Assembly (NCBI RefSeq): GCF_003646465.1
Contig: NZ_QZEX01000015.1
Span: 26,850 to 90,849 of the forward strand
Length of the DNA stretch: 64,000 bases
Direction: 5' to 3'
From: Chachezhania antarctica
GTDB lineage: Bacteria > Pseudomonadota > Alphaproteobacteria > Rhodobacterales > Rhodobacteraceae
Position 1 is the first letter of the stretch, and every line of letters starts with the position of its first letter. The notes beneath the pieces are model-generated. The model made no database searches, was not told the DNA's origin, and saw nothing but the letters and a program-made list of their open reading frames with translations. A program made the position numbers and the translations under genes. Of the stretch, positions 35,843-44,111 are shown in pieces.

Positions 35843-35870
35843 AAAAGGGGGCCTTCGGGCCCCCTTTTTT
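35843..35870. terminator. Bidirectional terminator after tctA
   Basis: An 11-base stem (arms AAAAGGGGGCC and GGCCCCCTTTT) with a TTCG tetraloop is followed by further T residues. It lies 27 bases after tctA and just before the convergent end of the XRE-type regulator gene. The tract of T on one side and A on the other allows termination on both strands. Confidence 0.93.
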
Positions 35871-37278
35871 AGCTTTCGTACCGGGTGCTTCCGCGCCGGT
35901 TTTCATCCATCGGCAGTTCGGTGAAGAGCGGCTGATGCGCCCGTTGCGTGCAGGCCTGCCGCGGGCACAGATGGCAGTTGATGCCGATCGGTGCATATAG
36001 CTGCGGGTCGTCGAAATTGTAGCGCGAGGCATAGCGGATCCGGTGCGCGTATCCGGCCTCGCACCCCAGCGCGAGCGTCAGGCGCCTGTCCTGCGTTTCC
36101 TCGCTGAAAACCGGGCGGTGCACGGTCCGGCTGATGGTGAAGTATCGGTCGCCATCCGGCATTTCCACGAATTGCGGCATGATCACGCCGGGCGTGTAGA
36201 ACGCTGTGTGAATGTTCCAGACGGGACAGGATCCGCCATGTTCGGCCAGGTGGAACGAGGTGGAGTTGAACCGCTTCGTCACGTTCCCCGCCTTGTCGAT
36301 TCGCATAAAGAAGAACGGCACGCCCCGCGCCCCTTCACGCTGGAGCGTCGTGACCCGCTGGCAGACCTGTTCGAAGGATGTCCCGAAAGCGGCGGCGATC
36401 CGGTCCATGTCGTAGCCGGTGGTTTCGGCCTCGGCCAGGAAACCGTCATAGGGCATCAGGTAGGCGGCCGCGAAATAGTTCGCCAGCTCCACCCGCAACC
36501 GCGTCAGCGCCTGGGGCGAATCGAAGCCGCTCTTTTCGGTATAGTCGGTGATGATGTCCCCGAACTCGACCACGCACAGGACATGGGCCAGCTGGAACAC
36601 TTGGTTCGAGTTGTTGAGCGCCTGCGACAGGTACACCACCCGCGCCGCCTCGTCGTAGTAGCGCAACGCGTCGCCCATGTCCCCGATGCGGCGGACCTCG
36701 ACCTGGATCCCGTGCTTGTCCTTCAGCTTGTCGCGCAGCTCGGCATAGCGATTCTCGGGCGTCGTGAAGCGCCCGTTCCACGCATTTTCGGCCGCGCTTT
36801 CAAGGTCCGGAAAGTGGTTCCGGTGATCGCGGAAGAAGTCGTGAATCAGCGCCTCGGGCGACGATTTCAGAAGTTCGCTGGCGCTTTCCGCACCGCCCAG
36901 CGTCATCAGTTTCTCAAGCGCCGACCGGTGCGCGTCGTAAAGTTGTAAAAAGTTGTCGACCAGTCGCGGGGCATGGTCGATTGCGCCGCGAATCTCCTGC
37001 AGGTCCGGTTTCTCGCCGTTGAAGACAGGGTCCTGCACCGCGTTGCGCAGATCGGCGATGTGCCGGGTGCTTTCGTCCTGCGTAAGATCGCGCCAATCGA
37101 TGGCATAGGTGTCGGCAATGTTCATAAGCATTTGAACGGAAAGAGATCTCTGGTTATTCTCCAACAGGTTCACATAGGACGCACTGACCCCCAGTTGCTT
37201 GGCCATTTCGGCCTGGGTCTGCTTCCGTTCGCGTCTCAGTTGCCGCAGCCTGGGGCCGATCAGGGTCTTCACCATCAT
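35869..37278 (-). CDS. XRE/ScfR-family (short-chain acyl-CoA) transcriptional regulator
   Basis: This 469-residue regulator has an N-terminal XRE HTH (about 7-62: LRQLRRERKQTQAEMAKQLG then VSASYVNLLENNQRSL), a central ImmA/IrrE-like segment (about 200-300, NSNQVFQLAHVLCVVEFGD) and a DUF2083 C-terminal part with the CHLCPRQACTQRA cysteine pattern. It matches the ScfR family (RamB, MccR, PccR, IbcR), whose members sense short-chain acyl-CoA or related metabolites. It is divergent from panE2-glyA-sgaA. It could report on oxalyl-CoA, glyoxylate-derived or other acyl-CoA levels, which is inference from family and position. Confidence 0.85.
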   Translation of the reverse strand: MMVKTLIGPRLRQLRRERKQTQAEMAKQLGVSASYVNLLENNQRSLSVQMLMNIADTYAIDWRDLTQDESTRHIADLRNAVQDPVFNGEKPDLQEIRGAIDHAPRLVDNFLQLYDAHRSALEKLMTLGGAESASELLKSSPEALIHDFFRDHRNHFPDLESAAENAWNGRFTTPENRYAELRDKLKDKHGIQVEVRRIGDMGDALRYYDEAARVVYLSQALNNSNQVFQLAHVLCVVEFGDIITDYTEKSGFDSPQALTRLRVELANYFAAAYLMPYDGFLAEAETTGYDMDRIAAAFGTSFEQVCQRVTTLQREGARGVPFFFMRIDKAGNVTKRFNSTSFHLAEHGGSCPVWNIHTAFYTPGVIMPQFVEMPDGDRYFTISRTVHRPVFSEETQDRRLTLALGCEAGYAHRIRYASRYNFDDPQLYAPIGINCHLCPRQACTQRAHQPLFTELPMDENRRGSTRYES

Positions 37279-37288
37279 CTGTTCCTTA

Positions 37289-37306
37289 CAACATTACGGA
37301 ATGTTG
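37289..37306. promoter_or_regulatory. Inverted repeat in the scfR-panE2 divergent promoter
   Basis: The 7-base arms CAACATT and AATGTTG flank ACGG, 11 bases upstream of the regulator start and about 110 bases before panE2. ScfR-type proteins are known to bind their own promoters. This is a candidate site for the regulator. The rest of the 137-base gap is AT-rich. Confidence 0.4.
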
Positions 37307-37416
37307 GTTTGTTGTGTTCACAGCATACACGTTTACCCTTTTTTCGTGGAGCAGATATTTTTTGAAAGTATATTACCTCCAAGAACGATGAAGACCACGC
37401 TTGGGAGAGATGTCGC

Positions 37417-38469
37417 ATGGGATACAAGATCGTTATTCTGGGTGCGTCCTATGGCTCGCTTCTGGGCACCAAGTTTGTCATGGCAGGCCATGACGTGACT
37501 CTGGTTTGCCGCAAGCCCACGGCCGAACTGATCAATGCCGAAGGCACCGACGTCCGCATCAAACTGCGCGACGAAGACGACCACCGGTCGTTCCGATCCA
37601 ACGATCTGCCGGGCACGATGAATGCCGTCACGCCAGAGGATGTCGTGGCGTCGGATTACGATCTGGGCGTTCTCGCGATGTCCGAGCCGCAGTACTGCAA
37701 CGACGCCATCACGGCCGTCTTGCGCGGTATCGGCGGGGCCGGCCTGCCGTGCCTGTCGATTATGAACATGCCGCCGCTGCCGTTCCTGCGCCGGATCGAA
37801 GGGCTGGATACGTCGACGCTGGAATCCAGCTTCACCTGCGCGGACGTCTGGAACACGCTGGAACCCGGCCGGGTGACGCTGTGCAGCCCGGACCCGCAAG
37901 CCTACCGGCTGGCCGAAGAGGGCGCGAACGTGCTCCATGTCGGGCTGCCCACGAACTTCAAGGCAGCGCCTTTCGAGAAGCCGCAGCACACGCAGATCCT
38001 GAGGGACCTGGCCGAGGACATCGATGCGCTGCGTGTCGATGGCAAGGACGTCCCCGTGAAGCTTCGGGTGTTCGATTCGCTCTTCGTTCCCTTCGCCAAA
38101 TGGTCGATGCTGCTGACCGGCAATTACCGCTGCGTGCTGCCGGACGGTGTGCAGGCGATCCGCGAAGCGGTGCAGGGGGATCTGGACCTGTCGCAATCGA
38201 TCTACACCCAGGTCGATGCGATCATCCGCAAACTGGGCGCCGATCCCGAAGATCTTGTGCCGTTCGAGAAATACGCCAACGCGGCCGAAGGGCTTCTGCG
38301 CCCGTCTTCCGCCGCACGGGCCGTCGATGGCGGGGCCGATCACATCGAACGTGTGGATCTGCTGGTCAAGCTCATCGGGGATCAGCTGGGCGTCACGTCG
38401 CCGGAACTGGACCGGATCGCAAATACAGTCAGCGCGCGACTTGCCGAAAATCAGCGCGCCGCCGCGTGA
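37417..38469 (+). CDS. panE2: Oxalyl-CoA reductase-like PanE family protein
   Basis: This 350-residue protein has the ketopantoate-reductase fold. A dinucleotide-binding start, YKIVILGASYGSLLGTKFVMAG, is followed by LVCRK. The PanE active-site lysine and asparagine fit FAKWSMLLTGN near residue 230. It leads an operon with glyA and sgaA and is close to oxc/frc. In Methylobacterium extorquens the PanE2 enzyme reduces oxalyl-CoA to glyoxylate, and the same role fits here: glyoxylate would go to glycine by SgaA. A true ketopantoate reductase in pantothenate synthesis is less likely because of neighbours, but cannot be excluded by sequence alone. Confidence 0.78.
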   Translation: MGYKIVILGASYGSLLGTKFVMAGHDVTLVCRKPTAELINAEGTDVRIKLRDEDDHRSFRSNDLPGTMNAVTPEDVVASDYDLGVLAMSEPQYCNDAITAVLRGIGGAGLPCLSIMNMPPLPFLRRIEGLDTSTLESSFTCADVWNTLEPGRVTLCSPDPQAYRLAEEGANVLHVGLPTNFKAAPFEKPQHTQILRDLAEDIDALRVDGKDVPVKLRVFDSLFVPFAKWSMLLTGNYRCVLPDGVQAIREAVQGDLDLSQSIYTQVDAIIRKLGADPEDLVPFEKYANAAEGLLRPSSAARAVDGGADHIERVDLLVKLIGDQLGVTSPELDRIANTVSARLAENQRAAA

Positions 38470-38503
38470 CGTAACACGCAGCGACAAATGAACCGGAGGA
38501 ATT

Positions 38504-39820
38504 ATGGAAGATTTTGCGGAGTCACCGCGCGCCTCAGGTGCGTCTGAAACATTCTTTGAAACGCCTCTGACCCAGACGGACCCGGGCCTTGCGGCCATGA
38601 TCGGCCGCGAACTGGGCCGTCAGCGGGACGAGATCGAACTGATCGCGTCGGAAAACATCGTCTCGCGCGCCGTGCTGGATGCGGCGGGCAGCGTGCTGAC
38701 CAACAAGTACGCCGAAGGCTATCCGGGGCGTCGCTACTACGGCGGCTGCCAGTACGTGGACGAGGTCGAGACGCTGGCCATCGAACGCGCGTGCGAGCTG
38801 TTCGGCTGTGGTTTCGCCAACGTGCAGCCCAATTCGGGCAGCCAGGCGAACCAGGGCGTGTTCCTTGCGCTGGCAAAGCCGGGCGACACGATCCTTGGCC
38901 TCAGCCTCGACGCCGGCGGTCACCTGACCCATGGCGCCAAGCCTAACCTGTCGGGCAAATGGTTCAATCCTGTGCACTATGGCGTTGATCCGGAAACGCA
39001 TCTGATCGACTACGACCAACTTGAATCGCTGGCTGTCGAACACAAGCCCACGATCATCATCGCCGGGGGCTCGGCCTATCCCCGCCAGATCGATTTCGCC
39101 CGTTTCCGCGCAGTGGCCGACAAGGTCGGTGCGATCCTGATGGTCGACATGGCGCATTTCGCCGGGCTGGTCGCCGCGGGTCTGCACCCGTCGCCGTTCC
39201 CGCATGCGCATGTGGCCACGACCACCACGCACAAGACGCTGCGCGGCCCCCGGGGCGGCATGATCCTGACGAATGACGAAGCGATCGCGAAGAAGATCAA
39301 TTCGGCCATCTTCCCGGGTCTGCAAGGCGGGCCGCTGATGCATGCCATCGCCGGCAAGGCCGTGGCCTTTGGCGAGGCGTTGCAGCCCGGCTTCAAGACC
39401 TATGCCGCGCAGGTCATTGAAAACGCGCAGATTCTGGCGAAAACGCTGGTCGATGACGGCTTTGCCATCACGTCTGGCGGCACCGACACGCACCTGATGC
39501 TGGTCGACCTGCGCCCCAAGGGCGTGAAGGGGAACGAGGCCGAACAGGCCCTGGGCCGTGCACACATCACCTGCAACAAGAACGGCGTGCCGAACGACCC
39601 CGAAAAACCGACCGTGACCTCGGGCATCCGTCTTGGCACGCCGGCGGGCACCACGCGGGGCTTCGGCGCCGCAGAGTTCGCCCGGATCGGCACGATGATC
39701 TGTACCGTTCTGAACGGGCTCGCCACCAATGGCCCCGAGGGCAACGGCGAAGTCGAAGCTAAGGTCAAGGAAGACGCCATGGCCCTGTGCCAAGACTTCC
39801 CGATCTACCCAACCCTGTGA
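38504..39820 (+). CDS. glyA: Serine hydroxymethyltransferase
   Basis: This 438-residue PLP enzyme makes serine from glycine and methylene-THF. Signatures are [32 protein letters not shown] and the PLP lysine in [24 protein letters not shown] site lies before the ATG. The N-terminal 20 residues before QTDPG are an extension relative to many GlyA proteins. It is 34 bases after panE2 and 24 before sgaA. An alphaproteobacterium usually has another glyA elsewhere; this one is likely a serine-cycle-dedicated copy. Confidence 0.95.
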   Translation: MEDFAESPRASGASETFFETPLTQTDPGLAAMIGRELGRQRDEIELIASENIVSRAVLDAAGSVLTNKYAEGYPGRRYYGGCQYVDEVETLAIERACELFGCGFANVQPNSGSQANQGVFLALAKPGDTILGLSLDAGGHLTHGAKPNLSGKWFNPVHYGVDPETHLIDYDQLESLAVEHKPTIIIAGGSAYPRQIDFARFRAVADKVGAILMVDMAHFAGLVAAGLHPSPFPHAHVATTTTHKTLRGPRGGMILTNDEAIAKKINSAIFPGLQGGPLMHAIAGKAVAFGEALQPGFKTYAAQVIENAQILAKTLVDDGFAITSGGTDTHLMLVDLRPKGVKGNEAEQALGRAHITCNKNGVPNDPEKPTVTSGIRLGTPAGTTRGFGAAEFARIGTMICTVLNGLATNGPEGNGEVEAKVKEDAMALCQDFPIYPTL

Positions 39821-39844
39821 AACTGGTAATGCGAGGAACCACAA

Positions 39845-41035
39845 ATGTCTGGTTTTAATGGACTGGCCGTTCCCGGCCCGACGAACATGCCCTTCGAAGT
39901 GCGTCGGGCGATGGATGTGGCACTGGAAGATCACCGCGCGCCTGATTTCCCGGAATTCACGCTGCCGCTGTTCGCCGACCTGAAGAAGGCCTTCATGCTG
40001 GAAAACGGGCAGGTCTTCATCTTCCCCAGCTCGGGCACCGGCGGGTGGGAATCGGCGATCGTCAACACCATGTCGCCCGGTGACAAGGTCCTGGCATCGG
40101 TCTTCGGACAGTTTTCGCACCTGTGGGTCGACCTGTGCCAGCGTTTCGGCCTGGTCGTAGACGCGATCGAGTGCGACTGGGGCACCGGTGTTCCCATCGA
40201 GCTTTATGAACAGAAGCTTGCCGCCGACAAGAACCACGAAATCCGCGCCGTTCTGGTCACCCAGAACGAAACCGCGACGGGCGTGAACAGTGATGTGAAG
40301 GCCGTCCGCGACGTCCTGGATAGCCTCGGCCACCCCGCGCTGCTGTTCGTCGATGGTGTAAGCTCGATCTGCTCGATCGAATTCCGGATGGAAGAATGGG
40401 GCGTCGACGTGGCCGTTTCGGGCTCGCAGAAGGGTTTCATGCTGCCGACCGGTCTGGGGATCGTCGGTGTCAGCCAGAAGGCGCTGGATTCGCGACCTAA
40501 ATCGACGCTGCCGAAGACGTTCTTCGACTATGACGACATGATCAAGACGAACAAGGACGGCTACTTTCCCTACACGCCGGCCACCACGCTGCTGCGCGGC
40601 CTGCGCGCATCGCTCGACATGCTGCTGGGCGAGGGGCTGGAAAACGTCTGGGCGCGCCACAACCGGCTGGCCGAAGGTTGCCGCCTTGCGGTCGATGCCT
40701 GGGGCCTGACGCTCTGCGCGAAAGAGCCGAAATGGTATTCCGACACGGTCAGCGCGATTGTTGTGCCGGAAGGCTATAACGCCAATGACGTGATCCAGAC
40801 CGCCTACAAGAAGTACGATCTGTCGCTGGGCGCGGGCCTGTCGAAAGTGGCGGGCAAGGTCTTCCGGATCGGCCATCTGGGCTACATGAACGAACTGATG
40901 GTCCTGCAGGCCTTGGGCGGCGCAGAACTGGCGATGCGGGACGTGGGCATTCCGTTCCAATCCGGGGCGGGCGTTGGCGCGGCGGTCGATTACTACGCCG
41001 CAACCCCGCAGGCCGCGGCACTGGCCGCCGAATAA
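39845..41035 (+). CDS. sgaA: Serine-glyoxylate aminotransferase
   Basis: This 396-residue class V aminotransferase transfers the amino group from serine to glyoxylate, giving hydroxypyruvate and glycine. The opening NGLAVPGPTNMPFEVRRAMD and the PLP site VSGSQKGFMLPTGLGIVG match Sga/SgaT. The glyoxylate would come from PanE2 and malyl-CoA cleavage. It is the last gene before a terminator at 41048-41091. Alanine-glyoxylate aminotransferases are close relatives; neighbouring hprA and glyA make serine the probable donor. Confidence 0.94.
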   Translation: MSGFNGLAVPGPTNMPFEVRRAMDVALEDHRAPDFPEFTLPLFADLKKAFMLENGQVFIFPSSGTGGWESAIVNTMSPGDKVLASVFGQFSHLWVDLCQRFGLVVDAIECDWGTGVPIELYEQKLAADKNHEIRAVLVTQNETATGVNSDVKAVRDVLDSLGHPALLFVDGVSSICSIEFRMEEWGVDVAVSGSQKGFMLPTGLGIVGVSQKALDSRPKSTLPKTFFDYDDMIKTNKDGYFPYTPATTLLRGLRASLDMLLGEGLENVWARHNRLAEGCRLAVDAWGLTLCAKEPKWYSDTVSAIVVPEGYNANDVIQTAYKKYDLSLGAGLSKVAGKVFRIGHLGYMNELMVLQALGGAELAMRDVGIPFQSGAGVGAAVDYYAATPQAAALAAE

Positions 41036-41047
41036 CTCCCCCCCTGT

Positions 41048-41091
41048 GGCGCGCGATCGTCGTCCCCTCGGGGGTCGCGCGCCGCTTTTTT
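41048..41091 (+). terminator. Rho-independent terminator after sgaA
   Basis: The arms GGCGCGCGA (41048-41056) and TCGCGCGCC (41075-41083) pair, with an inner CCCC/GGGG pair, followed by a run of seven T residues. It lies 12 bases after the sgaA stop. hprA begins only about 20 bases later, so it may be read by partial readthrough or from a promoter inside sgaA. Confidence 0.8.
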
Positions 41092-41111
41092 CTACGAAAT
41101 AGGCCCAATAC

Positions 41112-42065
41112 ATGCGCATCGTCTTTCTTGATCGGGGCTCCATTGGCCCCTCTGTCGAGCTGCACCGCCCGTCTTTCGAACATGAATGGGTGGTCTATGA
41201 ACAGACCGCGCCGGACCAGGTGGCCGAGCGTCTGGCAGACGCCGATATCGCGATATCGAACAAGGTGCCGATCCGCCGCGACAGCATCGAAAAGGCGCCG
41301 AAGCTGAAGATGATCGCGATTCCGGCGACGGGTTATGACGCCTTCGACCTGGAAGCCTGCCGCGAGCGTGGCATCGTCGTGTCGAACGTGCGCGGCTATG
41401 CGATCAACACCGTGCCGGAACATACCTTCGCCCTGATCCTCGCGCTGCGCCGCAGCATCGTGGGCTATCGTCAGGACGTGATCGACGGCGAATGGCAGCG
41501 GTCGGGGCAGTTCTGCTTCTTCACGCATCCGATCAAGGATCTGAGCGAATCGACCATCGGCATTGTCGGTGAAGGCGTGCTGGGGCAGGGGGTCGCGACA
41601 CTGGCGCGGGCCTTTGGCATGAAGGTCCAGTTCGCCGCGCACAAGGGCGTGTCGGGGCTTGGCCCGCTTTACACGCCATGGGACGAGGTTCTGGAAACCG
41701 CGGACGTGATCACGCTGCACAGCCCGCTGATGCCCGCGACCAAGAACATGATCGCCGAGCCTGAATTCCGGAAGATGAAGAAGAAACCGCTTCTGGTGAA
41801 CTGCTCCCGCGGGGGGCTGGTGCACGAAGGCGATCTGGTCAAGGCGCTGGACGAGGGCTGGATTTCCGGCGCGGGCTTCGACGTGCTGACGTCCGAGCCG
41901 CCGGCGGACGATAACCCGTTGTTAACGGTACTGGATCGCCCGAACGTGATCGTCACGCCGCACGTGGCCTGGGCCAGCGAGGAGGCGATGCAGACCTTGT
42001 GGAATCAGGTCCGCGATCATCTTGAAAACTTCTACCGTGGCGAACCGAGCAACGTCGTCACGTGA
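41112..42065 (+). CDS. hprA: Hydroxypyruvate reductase (D-2-hydroxyacid dehydrogenase)
   Basis: This 317-residue protein resembles serine-cycle HprA: the NKVPIRRDSIEKAPKLKMIA and INTVPEHTFALILALRR stretches match, along with the NAD-binding GIVGEGVLGQGVA, the catalytic Arg in LVNCSRGGLVHEGD and the final VTPHVAWASEEAM His/Ser motif. It reduces hydroxypyruvate to D-glycerate, which gckA would then phosphorylate. The ribosome site is weak. Though close to sgaA, it starts just after a terminator. Confidence 0.93.
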   Translation: MRIVFLDRGSIGPSVELHRPSFEHEWVVYEQTAPDQVAERLADADIAISNKVPIRRDSIEKAPKLKMIAIPATGYDAFDLEACRERGIVVSNVRGYAINTVPEHTFALILALRRSIVGYRQDVIDGEWQRSGQFCFFTHPIKDLSESTIGIVGEGVLGQGVATLARAFGMKVQFAAHKGVSGLGPLYTPWDEVLETADVITLHSPLMPATKNMIAEPEFRKMKKKPLLVNCSRGGLVHEGDLVKALDEGWISGAGFDVLTSEPPADDNPLLTVLDRPNVIVTPHVAWASEEAMQTLWNQVRDHLENFYRGEPSNVVT

Positions 42066-42071
42066 AGCGGC

Positions 42072-42097
42072 TGGCGGTCCGGCAACCCGGACCGCCA
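42072..42097. terminator. Hairpin between convergent hprA and a small gene
   Basis: Perfect 11-base arms (42072-42082 and 42087-42097) enclose a CAAC tetraloop, 7 bases after the hprA stop and 6 bases before the end of the minus-strand gene. No clear T-tract follows on either side, so efficiency is uncertain. Confidence 0.6.
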
Positions 42098-42102
42098 AGC
42101 AT

Positions 42103-42336
42103 TCAGGGGAACTTCCAGAAGCCGTTCGCCCGGGAGACAACGACCTTCGGCAGATCTTCACGCGAAAAGCCGGCCTTGGCGAGGCTAGCGTCGGTTTTGT
42201 GCGACAGGTGGGTGTACTCGTTTGCCATACGGTTGGCTTCACGAATCCATTCGATGGCCAGAACCAGTGCCCGCAGCGGAAAAAGCAGAGCTTGACCAAA
42301 GTTGACCTGAGTGGGGTGTGTAACGGTGTTCGCCAT
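42103..42336 (-). CDS. Small DUF1127-like protein
   Basis: The 77-residue product begins MANTVTHPTQVNFGQALLFP with a moderately hydrophobic N-terminal segment (about 12-30), followed by a basic C-terminal half ending DLPKVVVSRANGFWKFP. The tail pattern LAKAGFSREDLPKVV resembles the small DUF1127/YjiS-like proteins of alphaproteobacteria, but I am not certain. AAAGGT precedes the ATG at 42336; the open frame to 42438 is not used. It is convergent with hprA. Confidence 0.55.
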   Translation of the reverse strand: MANTVTHPTQVNFGQALLFPLRALVLAIEWIREANRMANEYTHLSHKTDASLAKAGFSREDLPKVVVSRANGFWKFP

Positions 42337-42354
42337 GACTGGCACCTTTTCATC

Positions 42355-42372
42355 TGGTATATCTGGTACCAA
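42355..42372. promoter_or_regulatory. TGGTATATCTGGTACCA element upstream of the small gene
   Basis: TGGTATA at 42355-42361 is followed by the 8-base palindrome TGGTACCA at 42364-42371, about 20-35 bases upstream of the minus-strand gene at 42336. It shares TGGTA/TACCA arms with the GntR-type palindromes elsewhere in the window but has a shorter centre. It is a weak candidate operator. Confidence 0.3.
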
Positions 42373-42572
42373 CTTATGCCGCGTTGCGGCGCGAACGGCA
42401 AATGCTGCGTCAGCATTGCCGCTATGCAGAAATGGCAAGGCTGGGGCATTGCGGGTGATTTCGGTATGGGTTCGGATCGATTTTCGCTAAACGGCCGGGG
42501 GGTATGCTCCGGTCCCGGCGCAGGGCGGACGTACAGGCCAATGGACAGGCCAATGGGTTGAAGGAGAAGACC

Positions 42573-43466
42573 GTGACGGCACAGATTATTGATGGGAAGG
42601 CTTTTGCAGCGACGGTTCGGGCCAAGGTGGCCGACCATGTCGCGCGTCTGCAGGCCGACCATGGGCTGACCCCGGGCTTGGCGGTGGTTCTGGTGGGTGA
42701 AGATCCGGCCAGCCAGGTCTATGTCCGGTCCAAGGGCAAGCAGACCAAGGAAGCCGGGATGCTGTCGGTGGAGCACAAGCTTTCGCCGGACACGTCCGAA
42801 GAAGACCTGCTGAAGCTGATCGCGGATCTGAACGCCGATCCTTCGATCCACGGGATCCTCGTTCAATTGCCGCTGCCGGATCACCTCGATTCCGACCTGG
42901 TGATCAACGCGATCGATCCGGCCAAGGATGTCGACGGGTTCCACATCTCCAATGTCGGGCTGCTGGGCACCGGACAGAAAAGCATGGTCCCCTGCACGCC
43001 GCTGGGCTGCCTGATGCTGCTGCGCGACCATCTGGGCTCGCTCTCGGGGCTGAACGCTGTTGTCGTGGGCCGGTCGAATATCGTGGGCAAGCCGATGGCG
43101 CAGTTGCTGCTGGGCGACAGCTGCACCGTGACCGTCGCGCATTCCCGGACGAAGAACCTTCAGGATGTGGTCCGCGCGGCCGATATCGTCGTGGCGGCCG
43201 TCGGCCGGCCCGAGATGGTGACGGGCGACTGGATCGGCGAGGGCGCCACGGTGATCGACGTGGGAATCAACCGGATCGAAGGCGAAGGCGGCAAGACGAA
43301 GCTGGTGGGCGACGTTGATTTCGAAAGCGCGTCCAAGGTCGCAGGCGCCATCACGCCTGTGCCGGGCGGCGTAGGCCCAATGACCATCGCTTGCCTTCTG
43401 GCCAACACGATCACCGCCTGCTGCCGCGCCAACGGCCTGCCCGAACCCGAAGGCCTGACGGCCTGA
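42573..43466 (+). CDS. folD: Methylene-THF dehydrogenase/methenyl-THF cyclohydrolase
   Basis: This 297-residue bifunctional enzyme interconverts methylene-, methenyl- and 10-formyl-THF. Motifs are [19 protein letters not shown] with the catalytic lysine region, [12 protein letters not shown], the NADP-binding [17 protein letters not shown] and [14 protein letters not shown]. The GTG at 42573 is chosen because AAGGAGA lies just upstream and the FolD sequence begins at TAQIIDG; the frame upstream to 42504 contains a tandem repeat and no FolD similarity. It completes the path from formate (fhs) to methylene-THF used by GlyA. Confidence 0.94.
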   Translation: MTAQIIDGKAFAATVRAKVADHVARLQADHGLTPGLAVVLVGEDPASQVYVRSKGKQTKEAGMLSVEHKLSPDTSEEDLLKLIADLNADPSIHGILVQLPLPDHLDSDLVINAIDPAKDVDGFHISNVGLLGTGQKSMVPCTPLGCLMLLRDHLGSLSGLNAVVVGRSNIVGKPMAQLLLGDSCTVTVAHSRTKNLQDVVRAADIVVAAVGRPEMVTGDWIGEGATVIDVGINRIEGEGGKTKLVGDVDFESASKVAGAITPVPGGVGPMTIACLLANTITACCRANGLPEPEGLTA

Positions 43467-43473
43467 TCCTGCC

Positions 43474-43498
43474 GGCCCGGCTGTGCAGGCCGGGCCGC
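43474..43498 (+). terminator. Hairpin after folD
   Basis: The 9-base GC-rich arms at 43474-43482 and 43490-43498 enclose a 7-base loop, 8 bases after the folD stop. It is not followed by a T-tract, so it may be a weak terminator or an mRNA-stabilising hairpin before the next gene. Confidence 0.45.
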
Positions 43499-43547
43499 GC
43501 CCTAGACTGCTGCACACTGTCCCGCGACCCAGAACGGCAAAGGTGAC

Positions 43548-44111
43548 ATGTACCGCATCCGACTCTTCGCGACCCGCCATGCCCGCGGATTCGAGCGTCT
43601 CTACGGGATGCTGGAAACGGTCATGGTCGCACTGGACCCCGTCTTTCGGCGGCTGGGCTACACCCGCGTTGAACGCGTGGTGGGGCCGATGGAAAACCTG
43701 ACCAAATCACTGCTGTTCGACTGCAAGATGTGCGGGCAGTGCGTACTATCCTCGACCGGCATGTCCTGCCCGATGAACTGCCCCAAGACCCTGCGCAACG
43801 GCCCGTGCGGCGGCGTCCGCCCGGGCGGGTACTGCGAGGTGAAGCCCGACATGCGCTGTGTCTGGGTCGAAGGCTGGGACGGTGCGGCCAGGATGAAGGG
43901 CGGGGATCGGATCAAGACGGTCCTGCCACCTGTCGATCATTCCCTGAAAGGCTCGTCCTCGTGGCTGCGTGTCGCCCGCGAAAAGGCTGAGGAACGGCGC
44001 GAAGCGCAGGAGCCCCGCCGCACGACCATCGCCGGGGCCTTCGGCGGCGCCCGCAAGACAGAACCCACCTCGGCCCCCCTGGCGCCCGAACCCGGTCGCA
44101 AGGATGGATGA
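43548..44111 (+). CDS. metV: Methylenetetrahydrofolate reductase C-terminal (MetV-like) cysteine-rich protein
   Basis: This 187-residue protein carries a cysteine-rich module: CKMCGQCVLSSTGMSCPMNC, then NGPCGGVRPGGYCEV and a final Cys before VWVEGW. This pattern is found in MetV, the partner of MetF in acetogens, and in the MTHFR C-terminal zinc/Fe-S domain. The basic Pro/Ala-rich tail after residue 150 looks disordered. It overlaps metF by 8 bases, so the two proteins should be made together. It may deliver electrons or scaffold the reductase. The exact cofactor is not known. Confidence 0.78.
   Translation: MYRIRLFATRHARGFERLYGMLETVMVALDPVFRRLGYTRVERVVGPMENLTKSLLFDCKMCGQCVLSSTGMSCPMNCPKTLRNGPCGGVRPGGYCEVKPDMRCVWVEGWDGAARMKGGDRIKTVLPPVDHSLKGSSSWLRVAREKAEERREAQEPRRTTIAGAFGGARKTEPTSAPLAPEPGRKDG

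Noticed and set aside
42531..42557. Tandem 12-base repeat ACAGGCCAATGG before folD
   Set aside because: Only two copies; likely chance or minor slippage, with no sign of a functional array or CRISPR.
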